In this document: piece by piece, positions 26,208 through 34,489 of the stretch
Numbering within the stretch: position 1 is the stretch's first letter
Layout: each line of letters begins with the position of its first letter
Source of the DNA: Candidatus Bathyarchaeota archaeon ex4484_205
Lineage (GTDB): Archaea > Thermoproteota > EX4484-205
DNA: 34,489 nt
Reading direction: 5' to 3'
NCBI GenBank assembly: GCA_002255045.1
Contig: NJEE01000008.1
Location: forward strand, 1-34,489
The notes under the pieces: model-generated
Databases searched by the model: none
What the model saw: only the letters and a program-made list of their open reading frames with translations
Told to the model about the DNA's origin: nothing
Position numbers and translations under genes: made by a program

Positions 26208-27001
26208 ACGAGTCCGAAATAGGGAAAATCATAAAGCCACAACTCGCTCTGTTAGGTGATGCAAAAAGAATATTATCTCGGCTTCTCAAAACTCTTCAAA
26301 AATTGTCGAAAAAAGGTCGGAAAAACGCTTGGAGCGAGCGGATGAAACAGTTGAAACAACTTGATTCTTTCGATATTGATTGGGATGCTACTCCAATAAG
26401 GCCTGAGCGAGTTGTCAAAGAGATTTCCGACCTCCTCAGAAAAGATGACATCGTTACTACAGAAGTAGGACAATGCCAGATGTTTGCCACCCTCCATATA
26501 AGGACGTATAAGCCGAGACATTTCATAACCTCCGGAGGGCTAGGAACAATGGGTTTCGGATTGCCTGCTGCAATAGGTGCAAAGGCTGCTTCTCCGGATT
26601 CAGTGGTAGTAGATGTCGCCGGTGATGGTAGCTACATAATGACTTGTAACTCTCTTCCAGTTTCTATAGAACATCACTTACCAATCGTTGTGGCCATCTT
26701 AGATAATAGATATCTTGGAATGGTAAGACAATGGCAAGAGCTATTCATGGATAAAAAATATTCTCACGTATATCTCGGTGAACGTACTGATCTAACAACA
26801 GTTGCAGAGGGATTTGGTGCAAAAGGCATTGTAGTGACTAAACCTACAGAGATACGGGAAGCATTACAAGAGGCCTTCAAAAGTGACACATCTACCGTAA
26901 TAGATTTTATGGTAGAGAGAGAGGCCAATGTGTTCCCAATGGTTCCTGCCGGCGCTGCCTTAACAGAGTTTGTAGAGGTGAGGAAGACGAGGGGTGAATA
27001 A
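26207..27001 (+). CDS. ilvB: acetolactate synthase large subunit, C-terminal part (disrupted)
   Basis: The frame open from 26207 reads DESEIGKIIKPQLALLGDAKRIL (end of central domain), then the TPP domain GLGTMGFGLPAAIGAKAA, VAGDGSYIMTCNSL. The track ORF begins at TTG 26303. Confidence 0.8.
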   Translation, partial: DESEIGKIIKPQLALLGDAKRILSRLLKTLQKLSKKGRKNAWSERMKQLKQLDSFDIDWDATPIRPERVVKEISDLLRKDDIVTTEVGQCQMFATLHIRTYKPRHFITSGGLGTMGFGLPAAIGAKAASPDSVVVDVAGDGSYIMTCNSLPVSIEHHLPIVVAILDNRYLGMVRQWQELFMDKKYSHVYLGERTDLTTVAEGFGAKGIVVTKPTEIREALQEAFKSDTSTVIDFMVEREANVFPMVPAGAALTEFVEVRKTRGE

Positions 27002-27002
27002 A

Positions 27003-27485
27003 ATGTCTGGAAATACTGTCGCCTTTATCCTTTCACTTACAGTAGAGGACAAACCTGGCGTTATGGAACGTATATCCAGAATCTTCGCGAGGAGAAGCAT
27101 AAATATCGACAGCATAACTGTAGGAAGAATATCCCCTGGCGTATCTCGCATAATATTAAGCTTCAAGACAGAACCTGATGAGGCTAGATTTGTCTCCTCT
27201 CTCCTAAGAAAGATGTTCTTGGTTAAGTCTGTTGATCGATTAGATCCCGATAACTCTGTAACTCGGGAATTGGCAATAGTGAAGTTTAAAACACCAGACC
27301 GAGAGGCAAAACTTCAAGTTCTTAAGGTTCTAGATGAAATGGGTGCTAGAATCCTCTATACCGAATTGAGTTACATAATAGCTGAATTGACCGGCTCCCC
27401 ATCCAGAATCGATGAAGTCCTCTCTAAGCTATCTTCCTATGCCTTCGAGTTTGCAAGATCCGGCATAGCTGCAATAAATCTTTAG
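27003..27485 (+). CDS. ilvN: acetolactate synthase small (regulatory, ACT) subunit
   Basis: LTVEDKPGVMERISRIFARRSINIDSITVG ACT domain; ATG 27003 preceded by GAGGGGTGA. Confidence 0.92.
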   Translation: MSGNTVAFILSLTVEDKPGVMERISRIFARRSINIDSITVGRISPGVSRIILSFKTEPDEARFVSSLLRKMFLVKSVDRLDPDNSVTRELAIVKFKTPDREAKLQVLKVLDEMGARILYTELSYIIAELTGSPSRIDEVLSKLSSYAFEFARSGIAAINL

Positions 27486-27505
27486 TTTTATAGGAGGTTG
27501 GTTTC

Positions 27506-28495
27506 ATGGTCAAAGTATTTAAGGACGAGGAAATCTCAACAGAAGTCTTAAAAGAGAAAACTATAGCAATAATCGGATATGGCTCACAGGGTAGAGCGCA
27601 GGCATTAAACCTCAGAGACAGCGGGTTCGATATAATTCTAGGTCTCAGAGAGGGAGGTCCTTCTTGGCAGCGTGCAGAGTCGGAGGGGTTCAATGTATTT
27701 ACCATTGATGAAGCTAGCTCCAGAGGGGATATAGTTCACATCCTTATTCCCGATCCTGTTCAACCATACGTGTATCGTAAGTTCATAGAGCCCAACTTGA
27801 AGGAGGGTGCTGCCTTAGGTTTCAGCCATGCCTTCAACATCCATTACAAACAAATAATCCCGCCGCCAAATTGTGACGTCTTTCTGATAGCTCCTAAAGC
27901 CCCTGGAATTACCGTGAGGGAAACCTATGTCAGAGGGAGTGGGGTGCCAGGTCTCGTCGCAGTGTATCAAGACTCTAGCGGGTATGCCTGGGACATTGCC
28001 TTGGCCATGGGTAAGGGAATAGGCTTGTCTCGGTGTGGATTAATTGAAACAACCTTTAAAGAAGAGGTAGAAACTGATCTCTTTGGTGAGCAAGTAGTTC
28101 TTTGTGGTGGAGTCACAGAGCTTATAAAAGCTGGCTTCGAAACCCTAGTGGAGGCTGGTTATCAGCCGGAGATAGCTTACTATGAATGTTTGAATGAGCT
28201 TAAGTTAATTGTGGATTTAATATGGTCTAAGGGTATCATGGGTATGTGGCAGAATGTGAGCGATACTGCTAAGTATGGTGGGTTAACTAGAGGTCCGATA
28301 GTTATCGACGAGTCTGTGAGGGCAAGAATGAAGAAGATATTACGTGACATCCAAAGTGGTGTCTTTGCGAGGGAATGGATTCTGGAGTATCAGTCTAAGA
28401 TGCCTGTCTTAAACTCTCTGATGGAGGCTGCTGAGAAGCATCCGATAGAGGATGTAGGTAAGAGATTAAGGAAACTGGCCGGAATGGAGGAGTAA
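27506..28495 (+). CDS. ilvC: ketol-acid reductoisomerase
   Basis: [39 protein letters not shown]. Confidence 0.96.
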   Translation: MVKVFKDEEISTEVLKEKTIAIIGYGSQGRAQALNLRDSGFDIILGLREGGPSWQRAESEGFNVFTIDEASSRGDIVHILIPDPVQPYVYRKFIEPNLKEGAALGFSHAFNIHYKQIIPPPNCDVFLIAPKAPGITVRETYVRGSGVPGLVAVYQDSSGYAWDIALAMGKGIGLSRCGLIETTFKEEVETDLFGEQVVLCGGVTELIKAGFETLVEAGYQPEIAYYECLNELKLIVDLIWSKGIMGMWQNVSDTAKYGGLTRGPIVIDESVRARMKKILRDIQSGVFAREWILEYQSKMPVLNSLMEAAEKHPIEDVGKRLRKLAGMEE

Positions 28496-28538
28496 AATCT
28501 TTTTATCTATTCCTCCTTCCTTCTTTCTTGATTAAGAC

Positions 28539-30155
28539 TTGAGAAGTGATACTGTTAAGAAAGGGGTTGAACGTGCTCCTCATCGTTCACTTCTTTACGC
28601 TACTGGTCTCGCAGAGGGCGATATGGATAAGCCATTGGTCGCAATTGTCAACTCATGGAATGAGATAGTTCCAGGACATGTTCATTTAGACAGGTTAGCA
28701 AAATATGTTGCTATGGGTGTAAGGGCAGCGGGTGGTGTCCCAATTCAATTCAACACTATTGGAGTATGTGACGGCATTGCAATGGGTCACATAGGCATGA
28801 AATATTCTCTGCCTAGTAGGGAAATAATAGCTGACTCCGTTGAGATAATGCTTGAGGCACACAGGTTTGATGCAGCAGTTTTCATCGCATCTTGTGATAA
28901 GATCGTTCCCGGTCATCTTATAGCCCTAGCTAGAGTGAATATTCCTTCTATTTTCGTAACTGGAGGCCCTATGATGCCTGGCTTCTTCAAAGACAAGAAC
29001 GTGGATCTTATAAGCGTATTTGAGGCGGTGGGTGAGCTCAAAAAGGGGGCCTCTGAAATGGATTTGAATTTGTTAGAAAAAATTGCTTGTCCCGGACCTG
29101 GTAGCTGTGCTGGATTATTTACCGCAAATACTATGGCTTGTATAGTTGAGGCACTTGGCCTCTCCCTTCCTTATACTGCAGCTACACACGCTGTAGATGC
29201 CTCCAAAAAACGTATCGCTTATAATTCAGGTGTCCAAGTTATGAAGCTTCTTGATAAAGGAATATGTCCAAGTGATATTCTAACTCCTGAAAGCTTCTAT
29301 AATGCAATCAGAATCGACTGTGCATTAGGTGGTTCTACCAACACTGTGCTGCATCTTCCTCGAATAGCCAGAGAGTTAAATATTGACCTGAGTTTAGAGC
29401 TATTTGACGAAATTAGTAGGGAAACTCCTACTCTAACCAAGCTTCGTCCTTCTGGTCCCTACTTTATGTGGGACTTATTCAAGGTTGGGGGGGTGCCTGC
29501 CGTATTAAAGGCTCTTTCAGAGAAACTCGAGTTGGATGTGTTGACGGTAACTGGCAAGACTTTAAGAGAACTAATTTCTACCTATCCAGATCCTGATGGA
29601 GAAGTTGTAAGGACCTTAAATAATCCCTATCGTCCTGATGGAGGTATTGCTATCTTGTGGGGTAGCTTAGCGCCTAAAGGTGCCGTAATTAAAACTGCTG
29701 CCCTCCCTCTCGAGTTGAATCATTTTGAAGGAGAAGCACATGTATTCAACAGTGAGGAGGAGGCTGTGAAAGGAATAATGGAGGGTGTCAGTGAAGGTGA
29801 AGTAATCATTATACGCTATGAGGGGCCAAAAGGTGGTCCAGGAATGCGGGAAATGTTAGCACCCACTAGCCTCATAGCTGGAATGGGCATGGATACCTCT
29901 GTAGCTCTAATCACTGACGGTCGTTTCTCAGGTGGTACACGGGGCATAAGTATAGGACATGTTTCTCCAGAGGCTTATGAGGGGGGTCCAATAGCACTTG
30001 TAGAGAATGGAGATAAGATAACTATAGACATACCCTCGAGAAAGATTGATTTAAAAATAAGTGAGGAAGAACTGGAGATGAGGCGGAGGAAATGGTCTCC
30101 TCCCAAGAGAAAGCTTCGGGGGGTGCTCAAAAGCTTCGCAGAGTTTTATCTCTAA
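28539..30155 (+). CDS. ilvD: dihydroxy-acid dehydratase
   Basis: [59 protein letters not shown] start. Confidence 0.95.
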   Translation: MRSDTVKKGVERAPHRSLLYATGLAEGDMDKPLVAIVNSWNEIVPGHVHLDRLAKYVAMGVRAAGGVPIQFNTIGVCDGIAMGHIGMKYSLPSREIIADSVEIMLEAHRFDAAVFIASCDKIVPGHLIALARVNIPSIFVTGGPMMPGFFKDKNVDLISVFEAVGELKKGASEMDLNLLEKIACPGPGSCAGLFTANTMACIVEALGLSLPYTAATHAVDASKKRIAYNSGVQVMKLLDKGICPSDILTPESFYNAIRIDCALGGSTNTVLHLPRIARELNIDLSLELFDEISRETPTLTKLRPSGPYFMWDLFKVGGVPAVLKALSEKLELDVLTVTGKTLRELISTYPDPDGEVVRTLNNPYRPDGGIAILWGSLAPKGAVIKTAALPLELNHFEGEAHVFNSEEEAVKGIMEGVSEGEVIIIRYEGPKGGPGMREMLAPTSLIAGMGMDTSVALITDGRFSGGTRGISIGHVSPEAYEGGPIALVENGDKITIDIPSRKIDLKISEEELEMRRRKWSPPKRKLRGVLKSFAEFYL

Positions 30156-30190
30156 CATCCTTCAAGGATATTCGTAATGCTTTTTCATCC

Positions 30191-30814
30191 ATGGGTTACT
30201 CGATGGGATCTCCAGATTTCCCAAGAGTTACTCTTCTCATTCTAGCTATGAATATCATAATTTACATAGCTGAATTGGTAAACCCTCCCCTTAAACATCA
30301 CTTTGGTTTAATCCCCCAAGAAGTTTCACGTATACGGAACCTTCACACGCTTCTTTCTGCGATGTATCTCCATGCAGACATCTTTCATTTGCTCTCTAAC
30401 ATGTTTGTATTAATAGTCATCGGCTCAGAGTGTGAGAGAGCTATAGGTTCTCTGCACTTTCTTCTTCTCTATCACCTCTCCGGTATTGGTGGAAACCTCT
30501 TACATACTCTTATATTTTCTAATAGTTTAGTGGTTACATTGGGTGCCTCGGGTGGCATATTTGGGCTGATCGCTGTCTTTGGTATTCTCTTCCCCACACG
30601 ACCAGTAGTGGCTTTCTATTTCTTTCTGCCCATCATGATGCCAGCCTTTCTCTGGGCTTTATTTTACTTCCTATTTGAGATATTCTATCAACTCATTGGT
30701 GGTGCATTCTTCATAGCTCATATGGCGCATATAGGGGGCTTTCTCACAGGGGTAAGCTATGGTCTCTATCTAAAGAGGCAGAGATATCGAAAGTATTGGT
30801 TCTCAGCCTACTGA
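30191..30814 (+). CDS. rhomboid family intramembrane serine protease
   Basis: LLSNMFVL, GASGGIFGL (catalytic Ser), HMAHIGGFLTG (catalytic His). Start 30191 is preferred; 30092 would overlap ilvD. Confidence 0.87.
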   Translation: MGYSMGSPDFPRVTLLILAMNIIIYIAELVNPPLKHHFGLIPQEVSRIRNLHTLLSAMYLHADIFHLLSNMFVLIVIGSECERAIGSLHFLLLYHLSGIGGNLLHTLIFSNSLVVTLGASGGIFGLIAVFGILFPTRPVVAFYFFLPIMMPAFLWALFYFLFEIFYQLIGGAFFIAHMAHIGGFLTGVSYGLYLKRQRYRKYWFSAY

Positions 30815-32179
30815 CTTAATATCCAGCTTGATATTCAATTTTTCTGCTGCTCTTTCTAGTAAATTTACCGCCTCTTTGTATAATTTTTGAAGCATTTCTC
30901 TATCATCTCCTTCTACTCTTAGCACTATGTCCGGCTGTGTGTTTGAGGCTCTTATTAAATACCATCCTTTCTCATATTCTACTCTCACACCATCTATTGT
31001 TATAATTCTGTCAGCCGATAAGTTTCTTGTTTCACGTCTTAGTATTTCTATAATTTCAAATTTGCTAGTATCACCAACTCTTACCCTAATTCTAGGTGTT
31101 ATGAAACTTTTTGGAAAGTTTTTTGTTAGATCATGTAATTTAATTCCCTTTCTGTAGAGAATCTTAAGTAATCTTAATGCAGAGTAAATTCCATCATCAA
31201 ATCCATAGTGTTCATCTCTAAAATAATAGTGCCCAGATGTTTCACCACCTAAATCTGCATTCTCCTCCAAAATTTTTCTCATAACATAGGAATGCCCTAT
31301 TTTGCTCAATATTACCGAACATCCTTTATTTTGAAGATACTCAACTATCTTCTTGGATGCTAAGATATCCATTATAACTTTGACTTTTCCACGTTTTTCT
31401 AAGATATCAAGTGCATATATCGCCAGTATAACGTCTCCCGGAATTAGCTCACCTTCTTCATCGACAAATCCCACTCTATCAGCATCCACATCAAATGCGA
31501 TTCCTATTCTACCATTTTGATGTTTCCTAAGATTCTGTAGTGTGCTCTCATCCACTGGATTTACAACCCCTGCAGGAAATCTTCCATCTGGTTTTTCATT
31601 TAAAATTTTTATTTTCAATCCTATCTCTTGAAATTTCGATAAAATTCTGCCACCTGTTCCATTTCCGTTCTCAATTACACATTCACCTTCTATTTTACCT
31701 ATTTTCTCCTTTATATCTCTCCAATATTCTTCTGTTATATCCTTAAGAAGATATTGGCCTACCTCTCTAGACACTTTATATTCATTTCTTATAACAAGTT
31801 CCTCAATTTTATTTATCCCCGTTTCATAAGTTAAACTCACTCCTCCCTCACCTGTGAACTTGAGACCCACATATTCAGGTGGATTGTGGGATGCCGTCAC
31901 AACAATTCCTCCCTTACATTTCATTATTGTGGCTCCAAAATATACTGTGGGCGTGGGTACTATGCCCACATCTATCACATCATCCCCAGATGCCAAAAGA
32001 CCGGAAATTGTTGCATGTGCTATCACGCCACTTCCCAACCTCACGTCTCTCCCCACTATGACTTCTCCTCTCCCTATAAGATTGCCATACGCTACACCTA
32101 TCTTGTATGCAATTTCTCCGTCAATCTCCTCTGGATATATGCCCCGAATATCGTAAGCACGGAATATATTCCTCTGCAT
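30803..32179 (-). CDS. phosphomannomutase/phosphoglucomutase family (phosphohexomutase)
   Basis: VTASHNPPEYVGLKF phosphoserine motif, DVDADRVGFVDE metal loop, GGETSGHYYF sugar-binding loop. Confidence 0.92.
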   Translation of the reverse strand: MQRNIFRAYDIRGIYPEEIDGEIAYKIGVAYGNLIGRGEVIVGRDVRLGSGVIAHATISGLLASGDDVIDVGIVPTPTVYFGATIMKCKGGIVVTASHNPPEYVGLKFTGEGGVSLTYETGINKIEELVIRNEYKVSREVGQYLLKDITEEYWRDIKEKIGKIEGECVIENGNGTGGRILSKFQEIGLKIKILNEKPDGRFPAGVVNPVDESTLQNLRKHQNGRIGIAFDVDADRVGFVDEEGELIPGDVILAIYALDILEKRGKVKVIMDILASKKIVEYLQNKGCSVILSKIGHSYVMRKILEENADLGGETSGHYYFRDEHYGFDDGIYSALRLLKILYRKGIKLHDLTKNFPKSFITPRIRVRVGDTSKFEIIEILRRETRNLSADRIITIDGVRVEYEKGWYLIRASNTQPDIVLRVEGDDREMLQKLYKEAVNLLERAAEKLNIKLDIKSVG

Positions 32180-32245
32180 TCTTTCAACACTTTATTCTTA
32201 AAGGTGATGTTTATTAGGTTATTTCTCCAGTATCCTTTTTTAGAA

Positions 32246-33748
32246 ATGGCTAGCTCACTTTATAGGGGGCGTCTCGGGATTTCCATGGAGACGGACACCT
32301 TGTCTTATCTCTCCTCACTAGAAGAAGATGTATGGATTGTGAAGGAAGACCTTCTGGGAAGTATTTCTCATGTATTGATGTTAGCCGAAAAGAATATAAT
32401 CAATAAGGAAGATGCCAAGAAAATTCTCTCAGCTCTTCTAGAACTATGGAAAAATTTTCCTCCAATTCTCCAAACTAAAGAAAAATATGAAGATATTCAC
32501 GAGTATATTGAAAATTTCGTTGTGTCACATGCAGGCATAGTGGGGAAAAGAATGCATATAGGAAGATCTAGAAATGATCAAGTAGCACTAGATCTTAGAT
32601 TAAAGGTTAGAAAGGAGCTTGTAGAGGTAATGCGGCTTTCCCTCGAATTCATGGGTTCTCTTCTCAAACTGGCTGAGAAATATGAGCATCAAATCTTTCC
32701 TTTCTACACACACTTACAACAGGCTCAATTAGGTCTGTTATCCCATTATTTTCTGAGCTACTTCGATGCATTTGTAAGGGACTTCGAACGTCTCAAATTT
32801 TCATTTAGGATAACTAATTTCTCACCTTTGGGTGCATCAGCCATTGCAGGTACAAGAATTCCTCTCGATAGATTATATATTTCAAAACTCCTAGGGTTCG
32901 ACGGTCTCATTGAAAACAGTTTAGATGCAGTATCCTCTCGTGATTATATGTTAGATGTCCTTAACTCGTTAAACTCATTAATGCTTAACATATCACGTAT
33001 GTCAGAAGATATAGTTATATGGTCCACTATGGAATTCGGTTTCTTAGAAATTGGAGATGAGTATTCTTCTGTTTCTAGTGTAATGCCTCAGAAGAAGAAT
33101 CCATGCGTTTTTGAAATTGCACGGGCAAGATGCAGTAAAGTCATCTCCTCCTACCTTTATTTCACATCCATACTGAAAGGATTGCCAAGTGGATATAACC
33201 GTGACCTTCAGGAGACTAAAATCCCCCTCATAAATGCCTTCTTAGCAACTAAAAACACTTTACAAATCTTGTCTAAAGCAGTATCTTCTCTAAAGATTAA
33301 CGAAAAAAATATTCTCAAACACCTTGAATCGGGGTACATCTTTGCTGTAGACTTAGCTGAAATTTTGGTTGAAAAATTCAATATACCTTTCAGAGATGCC
33401 CATCGAATAGTTGGCAGACTTGTCCACTATTGTATTGCTAATGAACTGAAGTTGACTGAAATTCCAGAGAATATTTTCAAGGAAATCTCTTCTTCCATTC
33501 TCGGGAAACCTATAAAGCTTCCTACCGAGCTCAGAGCCTTCTCTACCAATCCCGTCGAGGTGCTTAAGAAAAGGAGAGTTGTAGGCTCTCCCTCCCCCAA
33601 AGAAATTTCAAGAATGCTTTCTGAGAGAAAAGAAAGACTTAAGAAATTAGAAGAAGAAGTATACATCCTCTCAGAAAGTCTTGAAAAGATTGAAGAAAAT
33701 GTTATAGAGAATGCCAAAAAATTTTTAGGAAGCTCCAACAGAGAATAA
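32246..33748 (+). CDS. argH: argininosuccinate lyase
   Basis: RGRLGISMETDTLSYLSS, HIGRSRNDQVALDLRL, SSVMPQKKNPCVFE. True start ATG 32246; the track extension to 31886 is antisense to the mutase. Confidence 0.94.
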   Translation: MASSLYRGRLGISMETDTLSYLSSLEEDVWIVKEDLLGSISHVLMLAEKNIINKEDAKKILSALLELWKNFPPILQTKEKYEDIHEYIENFVVSHAGIVGKRMHIGRSRNDQVALDLRLKVRKELVEVMRLSLEFMGSLLKLAEKYEHQIFPFYTHLQQAQLGLLSHYFLSYFDAFVRDFERLKFSFRITNFSPLGASAIAGTRIPLDRLYISKLLGFDGLIENSLDAVSSRDYMLDVLNSLNSLMLNISRMSEDIVIWSTMEFGFLEIGDEYSSVSSVMPQKKNPCVFEIARARCSKVISSYLYFTSILKGLPSGYNRDLQETKIPLINAFLATKNTLQILSKAVSSLKINEKNILKHLESGYIFAVDLAEILVEKFNIPFRDAHRIVGRLVHYCIANELKLTEIPENIFKEISSSILGKPIKLPTELRAFSTNPVEVLKKRRVVGSPSPKEISRMLSERKERLKKLEEEVYILSESLEKIEENVIENAKKFLGSSNRE

Positions 33749-33752
33749 AGGG

Positions 33753-34489
33753 ATGTCTGGTAAAGTTGTATTGGCCTATTCTGGCGGTTTAGACTCCACC
33801 CTTATAGCAATCTTACTGAAGGAGAAATATGGTTTTAAGGAAGTAATCCCCGTGGCTGTAGACGTAGGTCAGGGAGATGTTGAAATAAATATAGCAAAAT
33901 CTAGAGCAGAAAAACTTGGTCTCGACCTCCGACTAATAGACGCCAAGGAAGAATTTGCTGTAGAATATATAGCCCGTTGTATAAAGGCGAATGGAAGTTA
34001 TGAAGGTTATCCCATGGGAACCTCAATGACACGTGTACTCATTGCAAGTAAAGTGATGGAGACCGCCTCTGAAGAAGGTGCTGAGGCTGTAGCCCATGGA
34101 TGTACTGGAAAGGGTAACGACCAATTTAGGATGGAGGCCACTTTCCGCTATTATAACCCCAATATAAGGGTCATTGCTCCTGTACGGGAGCTGAATCTGA
34201 GCCGTTCTCAAGAAGAGGAAATGCTACGAGAATATGGAATAGACCCCAAGGAAGGTAGACGTGGCGTCTTAGGTGGGGATGTTAATATGTGGAGTCACTC
34301 TATAGGAAGCGGCCAAGTAGAGAATCTATCCTCACGGTATTATTCTGATTATATTTGGTGCGTGCCTCCCGAGAAAGCCCCTGATGAACCTCTTGAGCTT
34401 CACATCAAATTCAGGAATGGAGTTCCTATAGAAGTAAACAATATTACCGATCCCGTAGAGATGATAATATATCTGAATGAAGTAGGTGG
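33753..34489 (+). CDS. argG: argininosuccinate synthase (3' truncated by window edge)
   Basis: Absent from the ORF track because no stop lies in the window. MSGKVVLAYSGGLDSTLIAILL PP-loop, HGCTGKGNDQFRMEATF, GVLGGDVNMWSHS. Confidence 0.93.
   Translation, partial: MSGKVVLAYSGGLDSTLIAILLKEKYGFKEVIPVAVDVGQGDVEINIAKSRAEKLGLDLRLIDAKEEFAVEYIARCIKANGSYEGYPMGTSMTRVLIASKVMETASEEGAEAVAHGCTGKGNDQFRMEATFRYYNPNIRVIAPVRELNLSRSQEEEMLREYGIDPKEGRRGVLGGDVNMWSHSIGSGQVENLSSRYYSDYIWCVPPEKAPDEPLELHIKFRNGVPIEVNNITDPVEMIIYLNEVG

Noticed and set aside
30926-31157. Plus-strand ORFs opposite the phosphohexomutase (30927-31157, 31540-31746, 31854-32156)
   Set aside because: Antisense shadow frames with no recognisable domain.
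31886-32245. 120-codon N-terminal extension of argH in the ORF track
   Set aside because: Antisense to the phosphohexomutase; argH homology starts at MASSLYRGRLG (32246).
1-34489. CRISPR arrays, transposases, integrases, phage or toxin-antitoxin modules
   Set aside because: No spaced direct repeats or matching protein families were found on reading either strand.

Overview
This is an archaeal chromosomal segment. It is dense in housekeeping genes and carries one tRNA and no CRISPR array, transposase or phage signature. From left to right it contains: a PhoU-like/DUF47 protein (cut by the window edge), tRNA-splicing endonuclease, a broken inositol-phosphate synthase, pyrF, leuCD-type isomeroreductase/dehydratase, an agmatinase-family ureohydrolase, a Gfo/Idh/MocA oxidoreductase and B-family DNA polymerase. 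Next comes the archaeal proteasome-exosome superoperon (Pop5-like, psmA, SBDS, rrp4, rrp41, rrp42, rpl37ae, pcc1, prefoldin beta, DHH protein), followed by an ECF transporter (A, A', T), EF-2, thermosome and an intron-containing tRNA-Gly(CCC). After that lie a two-gene ABC-like pair, an ilvB-ilvN-ilvC-ilvD cluster with a rhomboid gene, a phosphohexomutase, argH and argG (cut by the window edge). The strongest non-routine signals are four: (1) a 5' leader before ilvB with a short ORF ending ...VYQILCVL* and a U-tract just before the SD, which resembles an amino-acid attenuator; (2) an 'ABC ATPase' that has lost the Walker A, signature, Walker B Glu and H-loop motifs; (3) two mutually exclusive hairpins in that gene's leader, one of which sequesters the SD; (4) two abrupt gene breaks, in MIPS and AHAS, that need read-level checking. 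All family assignments are from motif recognition by eye; no database search was run.
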